A stretch of 64,000 bases of DNA from the NCBI GenBank assembly GCA_943369525.1, contig CALRNL020000005.1, forward strand, positions 124,001-188,000, in the 5' to 3' direction. The notes beneath the pieces were generated by a model. That model saw only the letters and a list, made by a program, of their open reading frames with translations. It was not told the origin of the DNA and made no database searches. Source of the DNA: BAIKAL-G1 sp943369525. Lineage in GTDB: Bacteria; Cyanobacteriota; Cyanobacteriia; PCC-6307; Cyanobiaceae. Below are positions 33,206 through 43,881 of this stretch, piece after piece; position 1 is the first letter of the stretch, and the number at the start of each line of letters is the position of its first letter. The translations under genes were made by a program, and so were the position numbers.

Positions 33206-35413
33206 TCAGGGCAGCCGCAGGTCCACGGTTACGGCAGCGGGGCTGGCTCCGCGCCAGGGGGCTGCCCCCAGATCCAGGGGGGCTGCCCCCCTGGCGAGCT
33301 CCTGGGGTAGGAAGCCCCCGTCTTCGCTCAGCAGGGTCCAGCGCTGGAGCGGCGGGCTACCGGTTTGGCACCCGCCTCCCTCGCCTGGACCCGCATCGGG
33401 GCGGGCCACCAGGACCAGCTCCAGGGGCAGGTGGGGCGCAATCGTGGGGTGCAGGCAGGGGTAGAGGCGCTCCAGCCGGTAGCGCACGGCCACGGGCCGG
33501 GACGCCTCGGCGCCGGGCAGGGCCAGGGGGCGTCCCTGTAGCACCAGGCCGTAGCACTGGCGGAAAGACGCCGAGGTGATCACCTCAAAGCGGCGCAGGG
33601 AGCTGTCCACGAATCGGCTGGTGCTGCCCCCTTCCACCGGGGTGTCACACAGCAGGGGCCAGGGTTCGAGGCTACGGCGGATCTCCAGCTCCGCCTCGCC
33701 CTCGCGCCAATGGAGCAGCTGGGGGAAGCGCCACTGCCAGATCTGGCGGAACAGGCTCGGGTCCAGGGCCAGGCCATCGGCCGCCAGCAGGGCCAGCACC
33801 TGCTCCAGATCGGCCCAGAGCTCGCTGGGCAGCAGGCAGCGATCGTGCAGAGCCTCACCCCAGGCACGAATCGGCGTGGGCCGGTGGGCGGGCTCCAGCA
33901 CATGGGTCGCCAGGGCGCTCCAGAGCAGGGCGATTGCCGCGCTCCACTGGTGCTTGGGCAGGGTTTCCATGGCCCGGAACTCGAGCAGCCCCTGGCAGCC
34001 AGCGGCCCAGGCCGGGTTCCAGAACTTGTCGAGGCTGATTTCGCTGCGGTGGGTGTTGCCGCTCTTATCGGCGTGGAGGTGGCGCAGGGTTTCGCTGATC
34101 GCCACCCGCTGATCTCCCTCCGGCAGGCCGGCCAGCACCTGGTGGGCCAGCTGCAGGTCGAGCCAGGCGGCGCTGCCCTCATCGGGCCGGGGCGCCTGGG
34201 AGGCGGGCCCCACCGAATTGCCACTGAACAGGTAGGCCAAGCTGGGATGGTGCTGCCAGAAACGCAGCAGGCCCACCAGCCAGGCGGGCCGGCTAAAAAA
34301 TGGGTTCTGCTCCAGGCTGGGGCCACCCCAGAGCAGGTGGTTGCCGCCGCCACTGCCCTCCTGGCTGAGGCCAGCCCGGTTCAGGGCCTCCTGGCTTGGA
34401 CGCTCCAGGCTGGGGTCGCCGGGCTGGGGGAGCTCCGGGGCGGGCCGCCGCTGCTTCCAGGAGCGCAGGCCCACGGCCGCACCGCCTTCCTCTAACAACC
34501 GCATCCAGTCCGCGTAGGCGTCCCAGCGGGGGCAAACGGGCAGATTCACCTCGAGCACACCCGGATCGGCGGTGAGGCCAAGCACCTGCCAGGCGCCATC
34601 GATATCGAGGGGCAGCACACCGCTGAGATCCGGCTTGCTCCAGGCGCCACTGGCCTTGGCGATCACGCCCAGCAGCTGCTCCAGGGGCTGGCGGGCCAGG
34701 GGGGGCAGGAACAGGCTCCAATCCTCCGGTCCCACCTCCAGGGTGAGTACCTGGCGCAGCACCCCCTCGGGGAAGTGCTGCAGGGGCAGGCGCAGGCCGG
34801 CAGGACCGGGGGCGCCCAGCAGCTCCCGCAGCTCCTCGGCCAGGGGCCAGGCCGCCGGCGTCCAACCCAGCTCACCGCCTACCTCCCTGTCCTGGCCATC
34901 GTTGTGGCTGAGGGGGGCCGCCCAGACACTGCGGGCGTCGTCGAGGGGATCGCGCAGTTGCAGGGGCTCCAGCTGGCAGCCCAGGCCGCGGCCGATCACC
35001 GCCAGGAAACCCGCTGCCCCATCCGCCGGCAGCACGGGCCGGGGGGCCCCATCGTCCTGGGGCCAGGCCACCACCGGATCGCCGCCCGGTCCGGTGAACA
35101 GGCGCAGGGCCCAGCGGGGGTTGACCTCGCCGTCATAGCGCTTACCCGGGCAATACATCAGGGTGCTGCCGGGCCAGGCCCGTTGCTGCAGCTGGGCCGC
35201 CAGGGCCCGGGCGTAGCCCAGCTTGGTGGGGCCATCGGCCGCAAACGACCATTCCGCCCCCTCCGGCGCGTCGGGCACGTAGGTGGGTTCGCCACCCAGG
35301 GTGAGCCGCACCCCGGCGGCGGCCAGGCGTTGCTCGATCAGCGCACTCACCTGGGGAGGGTCCATGGGACTGGGGGGCTGGTTGGCTGGGGAGTCCGCGG
35401 CTGGACGGGTCAC
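33206..35413 (-). CDS. DUF2126 protein of the ATP-grasp/transglutaminase cassette
   Basis: 735 residues from GTG 35413, which overlaps the transglutaminase stop as GTGA; ATG 35365 is the alternative. DUF2126 is recognised from LTLGGEPTYVPDAPEGAEW near the N-terminus, LMYCPGKRYDGEVNPRWALRL, the acidic-aromatic DKSGNTHRSEISLDKFWNP block and LEFRAMETLPKHQWSAAIALLW. Comparative genomics has proposed that DUF2126 contains a glutamine-synthetase/GCS-like amidoligase domain, but no substrate is established. In many bacteria DUF2126 is fused to the transglutaminase; here the two are separate, overlapping genes. Last gene of the cassette. Confidence 0.85.
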   Translation of the reverse strand: MTRPAADSPANQPPSPMDPPQVSALIEQRLAAAGVRLTLGGEPTYVPDAPEGAEWSFAADGPTKLGYARALAAQLQQRAWPGSTLMYCPGKRYDGEVNPRWALRLFTGPGGDPVVAWPQDDGAPRPVLPADGAAGFLAVIGRGLGCQLEPLQLRDPLDDARSVWAAPLSHNDGQDREVGGELGWTPAAWPLAEELRELLGAPGPAGLRLPLQHFPEGVLRQVLTLEVGPEDWSLFLPPLARQPLEQLLGVIAKASGAWSKPDLSGVLPLDIDGAWQVLGLTADPGVLEVNLPVCPRWDAYADWMRLLEEGGAAVGLRSWKQRRPAPELPQPGDPSLERPSQEALNRAGLSQEGSGGGNHLLWGGPSLEQNPFFSRPAWLVGLLRFWQHHPSLAYLFSGNSVGPASQAPRPDEGSAAWLDLQLAHQVLAGLPEGDQRVAISETLRHLHADKSGNTHRSEISLDKFWNPAWAAGCQGLLEFRAMETLPKHQWSAAIALLWSALATHVLEPAHRPTPIRAWGEALHDRCLLPSELWADLEQVLALLAADGLALDPSLFRQIWQWRFPQLLHWREGEAELEIRRSLEPWPLLCDTPVEGGSTSRFVDSSLRRFEVITSASFRQCYGLVLQGRPLALPGAEASRPVAVRYRLERLYPCLHPTIAPHLPLELVLVARPDAGPGEGGGCQTGSPPLQRWTLLSEDGGFLPQELARGAAPLDLGAAPWRGASPAAVTVDLRLP

Positions 35414-36348
35414 TGGGGCACTCCCGAGGGGGACTGGGGCACCAGCTCGGCCCGGCTGGGCACCTGGGCTTCCGCCTCGGGCTCCCGGGGCGGCACCAGC
35501 ACCTCGGCCTGGATGTCCCACTTGAGGATGCTTTTCACCCCAGGGGGGCCGGAGAAGGTGCCCGTGATTGCGGCGGTGAGGTCGGATTGGGAGGAGGTGG
35601 CTAAGGGGATGTAGCGCTCATCCACCGCCCCCTTGCCGCTGGGATCAAAGCCCCGCCAGCCGGCCCCCTGCAGATACACCTCGGTCCAGGCGTGCAGGTC
35701 GTAACGGGTCGGTTTGGGCTCCACCAGGTGGTAGCCGCTCACAAACCGGGCCGGCAGGCCAACGCTGCGGCAACACTCGATCATCAGCATCGCCAGGTCC
35801 CGGCAGGAGCCCACCCGTTCCTTGAGGGTGCGGCCGGCGGGCCAGGCGGGGCCGACATGGCGCTGGGTGTATTTGACCCGGTCCTGGATGATTTCAATTA
35901 ATTGTTGAAGGAAGGTGAGGCTGCGCTGGTCGCTGCCCATCAGGGCTTCCTGGGCCAGGTCCACCGCCGCCGGGTCGTGCTGACCGTTGGGTAGCCAGCC
36001 CTGCAGACAGGAGAGCAGGTCGGGGTTGAGCCGGCCGATTGGCACCGGCAGGCGGGCCATCTCTTCCTCGAGGCAGGCCTCGATCAGGGGGGGCTGCCAG
36101 GTTTCCACCTCCGAGGCCGCCTGGACCCGGAAGATCCGCGTTTCCTTGAGGAAGCGGGCCCGGGTAATCGTGTCGCCACCGGCGGCGAGCAGGTCGTAGA
36201 GCTGGCTGGGATCGGGGCTGATCGTCAGGTTGTAGTCCAACAGCCGTTGGAACCCGTGGGGCCGCGGCCGCAGGCAGAAGCGATGGGGCCCGAGCAGCAC
36301 CGGATCGCTGTAGCGGTAATAGAAGCTGTGGGTTAGGCGGGCACGCAT
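35410..36348 (-). CDS. Transglutaminase-like protein
   Basis: 312 residues. The N-terminal beta-rich domain begins MRARLTHSFYYRYSDPV. The papain-like transglutaminase core has the catalytic Cys in RVGSCRDLAMLMIECCRS, His in YDLHAWTEVYLQGAGW and Asp in GFDPSGKG. Such proteins hydrolyse or exchange amide bonds. In this conserved neighbourhood they are thought to act as peptidases opposing the ligases. The C-terminal about 30 residues are a Pro/Glu-rich tail. Overlaps alpha-E by 16 bp and DUF2126 by 4 bp. Confidence 0.9.
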   Translation of the reverse strand: MRARLTHSFYYRYSDPVLLGPHRFCLRPRPHGFQRLLDYNLTISPDPSQLYDLLAAGGDTITRARFLKETRIFRVQAASEVETWQPPLIEACLEEEMARLPVPIGRLNPDLLSCLQGWLPNGQHDPAAVDLAQEALMGSDQRSLTFLQQLIEIIQDRVKYTQRHVGPAWPAGRTLKERVGSCRDLAMLMIECCRSVGLPARFVSGYHLVEPKPTRYDLHAWTEVYLQGAGWRGFDPSGKGAVDERYIPLATSSQSDLTAAITGTFSGPPGVKSILKWDIQAEVLVPPREPEAEAQVPSRAELVPQSPSGVPQ

Positions 36349-37322
36349 GCCGGATCGGAGCTCGACTCGGAGGGGGACGGGGTGGGCATCACAAAGTAAC
36401 GGTCATGGATCAGCCCATGGAGCCGGTTCAGATCGCTCTGGAAATGGTCGATGGCCTCATGCAGGCCCTGGCCAATCAGGTCATCAATTCTCACAAAACT
36501 CCAGCTAGCAAGCATCAGACCGCTCTGGCATTCCAGGTCATCGGGCGGACCGGGCACCGCACTGCTGCGGATCACGCCCAGGGCCTTGTTGATGCCTTCG
36601 AGGCAGTAGCGCACCGAGCGCGGGAAGATCGGATCGAGCAGCAAAAACGCTGCCACAGCGCGGGGAGTGATGCCTTGCTGCTGGGCCTGGCGGAACATCT
36701 GATAAGCGCCGGCCGTGCGCAGCAGCGAAATCCACTGCAACTCATCGAGCACGCCGCCCACCTCCTCGGGGCTGGGCAACAGCAGGAAATACTTCACATC
36801 GAGGATGCGGGTCGTCTTGTCGGCCCGCTCGATCAGGCGACCCAGACGGCTGAATTGCCAGGAGAGATCACGGCTCAAGGTGGCATCGGTCACGCCATAG
36901 AAGAGCTGGCAGGCGCGGCGGATTTCGCGCAGTTGCTCCTGGGGCTGGAGCTGCCAGAAGGCTTCACTTTCCTGCAGGGTCCAGTGCAGGTCATTGATCT
37001 GCTCCCACATTTCCGTGGTGATCACCTCGCGGATCTGGCGGGCGTTCTCCCGGGCGATGGCGATGCAATTAACGATGCAGCTGGGGTTTTTCGGTTCCTG
37101 CACCAAAAAACGCACCACATCCCCAGGGGTGCCCTGGGGATAGAGGGTGTCGAACAGTTCCCGATCGCCGCAGGCATCGATCAGGGGCAACCAGGGTTCG
37201 GCACTGCCGGGTGGGCAATCAAGGGCCATGGCCTCGCTCACCTCCACAAAGCGGGAGATGTTCTCGGCCCGTTCAACGTTGCGGTTAATCCAGTAGAGCG
37301 AATCGGCGACGCGGCTCAACAT
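36333..37322 (-). CDS. Alpha-E domain protein (DUF403)
   Basis: 329 residues, almost wholly alpha-helical. Begins with the family signature MLSRVADSLYWINRNVERAENISRF; further conserved segments are ARENARQIREVITTEMWEQIN and FLLLDPIFPRSVRYCL. The biochemical role is unknown. It always travels with circularly permuted ATP-grasp and transglutaminase genes, and may be a scaffold or substrate-binding subunit. Its ATG lies inside the last codons of the ATP-grasp gene (7-bp overlap). Confidence 0.92.
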   Translation of the reverse strand: MLSRVADSLYWINRNVERAENISRFVEVSEAMALDCPPGSAEPWLPLIDACGDRELFDTLYPQGTPGDVVRFLVQEPKNPSCIVNCIAIARENARQIREVITTEMWEQINDLHWTLQESEAFWQLQPQEQLREIRRACQLFYGVTDATLSRDLSWQFSRLGRLIERADKTTRILDVKYFLLLPSPEEVGGVLDELQWISLLRTAGAYQMFRQAQQQGITPRAVAAFLLLDPIFPRSVRYCLEGINKALGVIRSSAVPGPPDDLECQSGLMLASWSFVRIDDLIGQGLHEAIDHFQSDLNRLHGLIHDRYFVMPTPSPSESSSDPACVPA

Positions 37323-38755
37323 GGGGAGTCCTCCACGATCCAGGTGTCCTTACAGCCGCCGCCCTGGGAGGAGTTCACCACGAGGGAGCCCCGGCGCAGG
37401 GCCACCCGGGTGAGGCCGCCGGGGCTCACCCAGGCGCCCTTGCCGCGCAGCACGTAGGGCCGCAGATCCACGTGGCAGGGGTAGAGCTCCCCCTGGCTCA
37501 AGGAAGGCACGGTGGAAAGATCCAGGGTGGGCTGGGCGATGAAATTACGGGGATCGGCTTCGATCTTGGCGGCAAATTCGAGAATCTCGGCCTGGTCGGC
37601 ATGGGGGCCAATCAGCATGCCGTAGCCGCCCGCCTCCGCCACGGACTTCACCACCAGGTCCTTGAGGTGGGCGAGCACATAGGCGCGATCGTCGGCCCTG
37701 GAGCACAAATAGGTGGGTACATTTTCGATGATCGGTTCCTCACCCAGGTAGTAGCGAATCATCTCGGGCACATAGGCGTAGATGAGCTTGTCATCGGCCA
37801 CGCCACTGCCCGGCGCATTGGCGATCGCCACCCGCCCGGCCGCATAGGCCTCCATCAGGCCGCGCACCCCCAGCATCGAATCACTGCGGAACACGGCCGG
37901 ATCGAGGAAGTCGTCGTCGATGCGCCGATAGATCACGTCCACCGCTTCGAGGCCGGCGGTGCTGCGCATCCAGACCCGGTTGCCTTCGCAGACCAGATCC
38001 CGGCCTTCCACCAGCTGGATGCCCATCTGCTGGGCCAGGTAGCTGTGCTCGAAGTAGGCGCTGTTGAATACCCCGGGGGTCAACAGCACCACCTTGGGCC
38101 GGTTAGTCCAGGGGGCCAGCTCCCGCAGGGTCTGGAGCAGGTGGGAGGGGTAGTCGTCGATCGGCTGGACGATGCGACCGGAGAACAGGCTCGGGAACAT
38201 GCGCTTCATCACGCGCCGGTTCTCGAGGAAATAGGCCACCCCGGAGGGGCAGCGCAGGTTGTCCTCCAGCACCCGCCAGGTCCCGGCACCATCGCGGATC
38301 AGGTCCAGGCCGGAGATGTGGCACCACTTGCCCAGGGGTGGCTTGAAGCCCTGCAGCTGGGGCCGCCAACCTTGGGAACTCTCCACATCCTCCCGGGGAA
38401 TCACCCCGTCATTGAGGATGCCCTGGTCGCCGTAGACATCGGCCAGAAACAGGTCGATCGCTTCCAGGCGCTGGATTAGGCCCCGTTCGAGGATCTGCCA
38501 TTCGCCGGTGCGGATCAGCCGCGGCAGGGGATCAAAGGGCAGGATCCGCTCGGTGCCCTTATCTCCCGAATCATTCAGCCGGAAGGTGGCCCCAAGGCGC
38601 TTGAGCAACATGCCGGCAGCGGCATGGTTGCGGTTCAGTTCCTCAATGCCCAGGGTGCCGAGGGAAGAGATCAGGGGCTGGAGCGCCTCCCGGGGTTCGG
38701 CGCTGCCACTGAAATATTCGTCGTAGCCCTTGCTGGGCCTATAGGCGGTGAACAT
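37316..38755 (-). CDS. Circularly permuted type 2 ATP-grasp protein
   Basis: About 479 residues from ATG 38755 (MFTAYRPSKGYDEYF), a family-typical N-terminus; an in-frame extension to 38812 is not supported. Conserved ATP-grasp segments are WRVLEDNLRCPSGVAYFLENR, VDVIYRRIDDDFLDPAVF, VAIANAPGSGVADDKLIYAYVPEMI and, near the end, VVKSVAEAGGYGMLIGP and FIAQPTLDLSTVPS. It should activate a carboxylate with ATP and join it to an amine, perhaps building a peptide-like tag. The substrate is unknown. First gene of the cassette, 105 bp behind ureC on the same strand. Confidence 0.93.
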   Translation of the reverse strand: MFTAYRPSKGYDEYFSGSAEPREALQPLISSLGTLGIEELNRNHAAAGMLLKRLGATFRLNDSGDKGTERILPFDPLPRLIRTGEWQILERGLIQRLEAIDLFLADVYGDQGILNDGVIPREDVESSQGWRPQLQGFKPPLGKWCHISGLDLIRDGAGTWRVLEDNLRCPSGVAYFLENRRVMKRMFPSLFSGRIVQPIDDYPSHLLQTLRELAPWTNRPKVVLLTPGVFNSAYFEHSYLAQQMGIQLVEGRDLVCEGNRVWMRSTAGLEAVDVIYRRIDDDFLDPAVFRSDSMLGVRGLMEAYAAGRVAIANAPGSGVADDKLIYAYVPEMIRYYLGEEPIIENVPTYLCSRADDRAYVLAHLKDLVVKSVAEAGGYGMLIGPHADQAEILEFAAKIEADPRNFIAQPTLDLSTVPSLSQGELYPCHVDLRPYVLRGKGAWVSPGGLTRVALRRGSLVVNSSQGGGCKDTWIVEDSPC

Positions 38756-38769
38756 GGCTGCCCCGGGGT

Positions 38770-38853
38770 GGCCCCGATCATGCTTAGCGAACGGGGCCAC
38801 GCCAGTCATCATTGCTACGGAACCCCCGGCCCCCTCGGCCCTGGCAGGGGGCC
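38770..38853 (-). terminator. Two GC-rich hairpins between ureC and the ATP-grasp cassette
   Basis: One hairpin pairs GGCCCCCT at 38828-38835 with AGGGGGCC at 38846-38853 (10-nt loop). The second pairs GGCCCCG at 38770-38776 with CGGGGCC at 38792-38798 (15-nt loop). Neither has a T tract on the minus strand. They may partly terminate, process or stabilise the urease mRNA while allowing read-through to the cassette. Confidence 0.45.
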
Positions 38854-38860
38854 CGCCTGA

Positions 38861-40570
<1,710 letters not shown>

Positions 40571-40688
40571 GGCCTGGTCTGCAGGGAGGGGAAAGGGGCC
40601 GAAAGGCGGAGCTAGGGAAGCGGGGTCAGGGGAAAGGCTTGTCCGGGCTGGGCGTCGTCAGCACCGCTCCAGGGCGGAGCTGGCGGAC

Positions 40689-41006
40689 CTAATCCAGGGG
40701 CCCGTTGATGCGGCCGTTAAAGCCGAACACCCGGCGGGCCCCGGCGTAGGGCACCAGGTTCACCTCGCGGCTGTCGCCCGGTTCAAACCGGATCGCCGTG
40801 CCGGCGGGGATGTCGAGCCGCAGGCCCCGGGCGGCCTCGCGGTCGAACAGCAGGGCGGCGTTGGCCTCATGGAAGTGGAAATGGGAGCCCACCTGCACGG
40901 GCCGGTCGCCGCTGTTGGCCACGCCGAGGGTGGTGACCGGGCGACCGGCATTGAGTTCGAGCGTGCCGGGTTCGCTGAACAGTTCGCCGGGAATCAGGGG
41001 AGCCAT
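40689..41006 (-). CDS. ureB: Urease subunit beta
   Basis: 105 residues with the complete family core: PGELFSEPG at the N-terminus, VANSGDRPVQVGSHFHFHEANAAL in the middle and the LDIPAGTAIRFEPGDSREV block. Forms the (alpha-beta-gamma)3 urease with UreA and UreC. Separated from ureC by 118 bp, rather long for an operon of this density, and from ureA by 44 bp. Confidence 0.97.
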   Translation of the reverse strand: MAPLIPGELFSEPGTLELNAGRPVTTLGVANSGDRPVQVGSHFHFHEANAALLFDREAARGLRLDIPAGTAIRFEPGDSREVNLVPYAGARRVFGFNGRINGPLD

Positions 41007-41050
41007 GGCGGGAAGGGTTGGAAGGGGATCAGGTGGGAGGGGCGATCGGC

Positions 41051-41353
41051 TCAGCGGATTGGATCGTGCAGGGTGACGAGCTTGGTGCCATCGGGAAACA
41101 CCGCCTCGATCTGCACCTCATGCACCAGTTCGGCGATGCCCTCCATCACCTGGTCGCGGCCCAGCCAGGTGGTGCCCTCGGCCATCAGCTCGGCCACGCT
41201 CTTGCCATCGCGGGCGCCCTCGATCACCAGAAAGCTCAGCCAGGCCACCGCCTCGGGGTAATTGAGCTTCAGGCCCCGGTTGAGGCGCCGTTCCGCCAGC
41301 AGGGCCGCCGTGACGATCAGGAGTTTGTCCTTCTCCTGGGGTGTGAGATGCAT
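41051..41353 (-). CDS. ureA: Urease subunit gamma
   Basis: 100 residues, the exact usual length, starting MHLTPQEKDKLLI and containing RGLKLNYPEAVAWLSF and DGTKLVTLHDPI, the conserved C-terminus. The small structural subunit of urease. Lies 105 bp downstream of ureD. Confidence 0.98.
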   Translation of the reverse strand: MHLTPQEKDKLLIVTAALLAERRLNRGLKLNYPEAVAWLSFLVIEGARDGKSVAELMAEGTTWLGRDQVMEGIAELVHEVQIEAVFPDGTKLVTLHDPIR

Positions 41354-41458
41354 GGAAAGGGGATGGCCAAAACCACTGTGGCAGCGGCCGAGGCAGCCAA
41401 GGGGTTCATGAAGAACGGTTGTCGGCCCTGGTGGGGGCGGGCTCAGGGCCCTGGGAGC

Positions 41459-42370
41459 TCAAGGCTCGGCCCCAATCCAAGGGCTTTCCTGGAACGGCCA
41501 GACCCGTGGCAATTGGGGCGCCGGCTGGTGGCGTTGCTGGCGCAGGCGGGCCCAGATGCGGGTGAACCAGTAGCGGGCCGCCTGGCTGGAGGAGCCCCGA
41601 TAGCGAGCCACCAGGCCCTGGTCGAGGGGGCCGCAGGCCATCTCGCCCTCCAGGCCGGCCCGGTCATCGCGGCAGAGGCTGGCCAGGGCCTCCAGCTCGG
41701 CGGCAGCCAGGGGATCGGGCGCCACCCAAACCAGGCTGCCGAACACCGGCTGGCCGGCCAGGCCGTGGTCGCCATCCAGGCTGGCGCCCCCCAGCTCGAG
41801 CCGGTCGACCAGTTCCCAGCGGCTGGCCGGCCCCTGCAGGCGCCGGATCTCCAGCTGGGAGCGCCAGCGGCCCTGGCCCAGGCCTTCGCCGGCGGCGCTG
41901 CGGCCCAGCCGCACCACCTCGACGCCGAGCCAGCTAGCCCCTGGGGCCAGCTCCACCCGGCAGGTCTGCTCAAACAGGCCATCGGCGAACAGCACCAACT
42001 CCTGGGGCAGCCACTCGAGATCGGAGCCGGCAGCCAGCTCAAACAGCAGCTCCTGGCCAGCCCAGCGCCCCTGCGGCACCTGGCGGCTGCGGCCCACGGA
42101 GCCATACACCTTCTGGGCAGCCACGCTGGTCAGCAGCACCCGGCTGCCGGGCTCCAGGGCTGCGGAAACCTTGATCCGGTCGCCGCCCACCAGGCCGCCG
42201 GCGGTGTGGAGCAGGGGCAATTCGCAACGACCATCGGCCTGCTGGAAGGCCCGCTGGATCTTCAGGGGCGCGGTGGCACCGCCTTGGAAGGTCGTGCGGG
42301 GCAGGGCCTTTTCGCCAGAGCCCTGCAAACTGAATTGCAGCCGGGCCTCGGCCTGCCAGGAGTCGCTCAT
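41459..42370 (-). CDS. ureD: Urease accessory protein UreD
   Basis: 303 residues from ATG 42370 (MSDSWQAEARLQF). The frame stays open far upstream but that part overlaps ureE and has no UreD similarity. Family blocks are LLHTAGGLVGGDRI, LLTSVAAQKVYGS and the WLPQELVLFADGLF segment. UreD binds apo-urease and, with UreF and UreG, forms the nickel-loading complex. It heads the minus-strand urease operon and is divergent from ureE across 114 bp. Confidence 0.93.
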   Translation of the reverse strand: MSDSWQAEARLQFSLQGSGEKALPRTTFQGGATAPLKIQRAFQQADGRCELPLLHTAGGLVGGDRIKVSAALEPGSRVLLTSVAAQKVYGSVGRSRQVPQGRWAGQELLFELAAGSDLEWLPQELVLFADGLFEQTCRVELAPGASWLGVEVVRLGRSAAGEGLGQGRWRSQLEIRRLQGPASRWELVDRLELGGASLDGDHGLAGQPVFGSLVWVAPDPLAAAELEALASLCRDDRAGLEGEMACGPLDQGLVARYRGSSSQAARYWFTRIWARLRQQRHQPAPQLPRVWPFQESPWIGAEP

Positions 42371-42484
42371 CGGCGGAGGGTGACGGCGGACTTTGACGGC
42401 GGCCGCGGCGGCGGCCCGTTGCAATCCACACATTTTGCCGGCCCCATGGCCCGCGAAGCTGCCCCTCCCCTGCAGGCTTGGGCC

Positions 42485-43033
42485 ATGGCACACTCCCTGG
42501 CGTCCCTGGTCCTGGTTCACCGGCTGGCTCCTGGCGAGCGGGGCGGCGAAGAGGGCCGTGGGGGGGAGCCCCTGCGGCTGCTGCTCACGGCCGACCAACG
42601 CACCAGCCTGCGCGGCCACCGGGTCAGCGCCTGTGGCCGGGACCTGGTGCTGCAGTTGCCCCGCGGCGCGGCGCTCCAACCCGGCGAGCTGCTCTCCACG
42701 GCTTCGGGAGATCGGCTGGTGCGGGTGGAAGCGGCGCCGGAAGCGCTGCTGCAGGTGCGCAGCCCCGACCCCCTGGCCCTGCTGCAGGCGGCCTACCACC
42801 TGGGCAACCGCCATGTGGCGATGGAACTGCACCCGGGTGAATTGCGGATCCTGGAGGATTCGGTGCTGGCCGATCTGTTGCGCCAGCGGGGCTTGGCGGT
42901 GGAACGGGTTGAGGCACCCTTTGGGCCGGAGGCGGGGGCCTACGGGGGGGGCCACAGCCACAGCCAAGACCATGGCCATGACCATTCCCATGGCCCCAAC
43001 CCCGACCCCCACCGGGGCCCCGACCAACCATGA
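42485..43033 (+). CDS. ureE: Urease accessory nickel chaperone UreE
   Basis: 182 residues from ATG 42485; in-frame ATG 42446 would add 13. The N-terminal peptide-binding domain is followed by the UreE metal domain with AAYHLGNRHVAMELHPGELRILED, where the central His binds nickel at the dimer interface. The tail is His-rich (GGGHSHSQDHGHDHSHG), a nickel-storage tail found only in some UreE proteins. Overlaps ureF by ATGA. Confidence 0.93.
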   Translation: MAHSLASLVLVHRLAPGERGGEEGRGGEPLRLLLTADQRTSLRGHRVSACGRDLVLQLPRGAALQPGELLSTASGDRLVRVEAAPEALLQVRSPDPLALLQAAYHLGNRHVAMELHPGELRILEDSVLADLLRQRGLAVERVEAPFGPEAGAYGGGHSHSQDHGHDHSHGPNPDPHRGPDQP

Positions 43034-43773
43034 GCACGGCCCAGTTGCGCCTGTTCCAGCTGGTCAGCCCGGCCCTGCCGGTGGGGGCTTTCAGCTATTC
43101 GGAGGGTCTGGAAGTGCTGGTGCAGGCCGGCCGGATCGCAACGGCTGAAGCCCTGGAGGTCTGGTTGCGGGCCGAGCTGGATCGGGGCGCGCTGCGGGTG
43201 GAGGCGGCAGCCCTGGTCCCCCTGGCGGCAGCCCTGGGCCGGGCCCGCTTGGCGGCGGCGGCCGGCCAGGGGGGGGACCTGGCCGCGGCCCTAGCCGAGG
43301 TCCAAGACCTCGATGGCTGGTTGCTGGCGGCCCGCGAATCGGTGGAGCTGCGGGCCCAGCAGCGCCAGATGGGCCAGTCCTTGCTGCGGTTGCTCACCGA
43401 CCTGGGCTGGCCCCTGCCGGCTGGGGCACCGGCCCCAACCCCGGCAGGGTCAGCCCAGCCGATCGGGGCAGGCGGGCTCGCCTGGCCGGCCGCCTGGGCC
43501 TGGGCCGGGGTCTGCCTCAACCTGCCCCCGGCCGACCTGGTGGAGGCCTACCTCTATGGCTGGGTCGCCAACCAAATCAGCGCCGCCGTGCGCCTGGTGC
43601 CCCTGGGGCCCACCCAGGGGCAGCGGCTGCAACTGGCCCTGGCGCCCCTGCTGGCCGAGCGGGCTGGCGCCCTGGTGGCCAGCGATCCCCGCCGTCTCTG
43701 GAGTGGGGGCGTGGGCGCCGGCCTGGCCCAGCTCAGCCACCGGGAGCTCTACTCGCGCCTGTTCCGCAGTTAA
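43030..43773 (+). CDS. ureF: Urease accessory protein UreF
   Basis: 247 residues, helical. Family markers are the N-terminal LFQLVSPALPVGAFSYSEGLE, RQMGQSLLRLL in the middle and the YLYGWVANQISAAVRLVPLGPTQGQ block. UreF bridges UreD and UreG in the activation complex. A Pro/Ala-rich loop (AGAPAPTPAGSAQP) is inserted before the Trp-rich helix. Translationally coupled to ureE; ureG does not follow directly as usual but after a 650-bp insertion. Confidence 0.95.
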   Translation: MSTAQLRLFQLVSPALPVGAFSYSEGLEVLVQAGRIATAEALEVWLRAELDRGALRVEAAALVPLAAALGRARLAAAAGQGGDLAAALAEVQDLDGWLLAARESVELRAQQRQMGQSLLRLLTDLGWPLPAGAPAPTPAGSAQPIGAGGLAWPAAWAWAGVCLNLPPADLVEAYLYGWVANQISAAVRLVPLGPTQGQRLQLALAPLLAERAGALVASDPRRLWSGGVGAGLAQLSHRELYSRLFRS

Positions 43774-43881
43774 GCGGCCTGGATGACCCAGCCAGGGGTT
43801 GGTTCTGGCCGGGGCGGCCGGGGCTAAACGCCCCTGAACGGGCCAAACGATGGAACGAGAAGGGCGGGCCATAATTCGACG

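Noticed and set aside
42418..42431. GTTGCAATCCACAC between ureD and ureE as an NtcA site
   Set aside because: It meets only the minimal GT-N10-AC rule, and no -10-like hexamer follows at the right distance in either direction.
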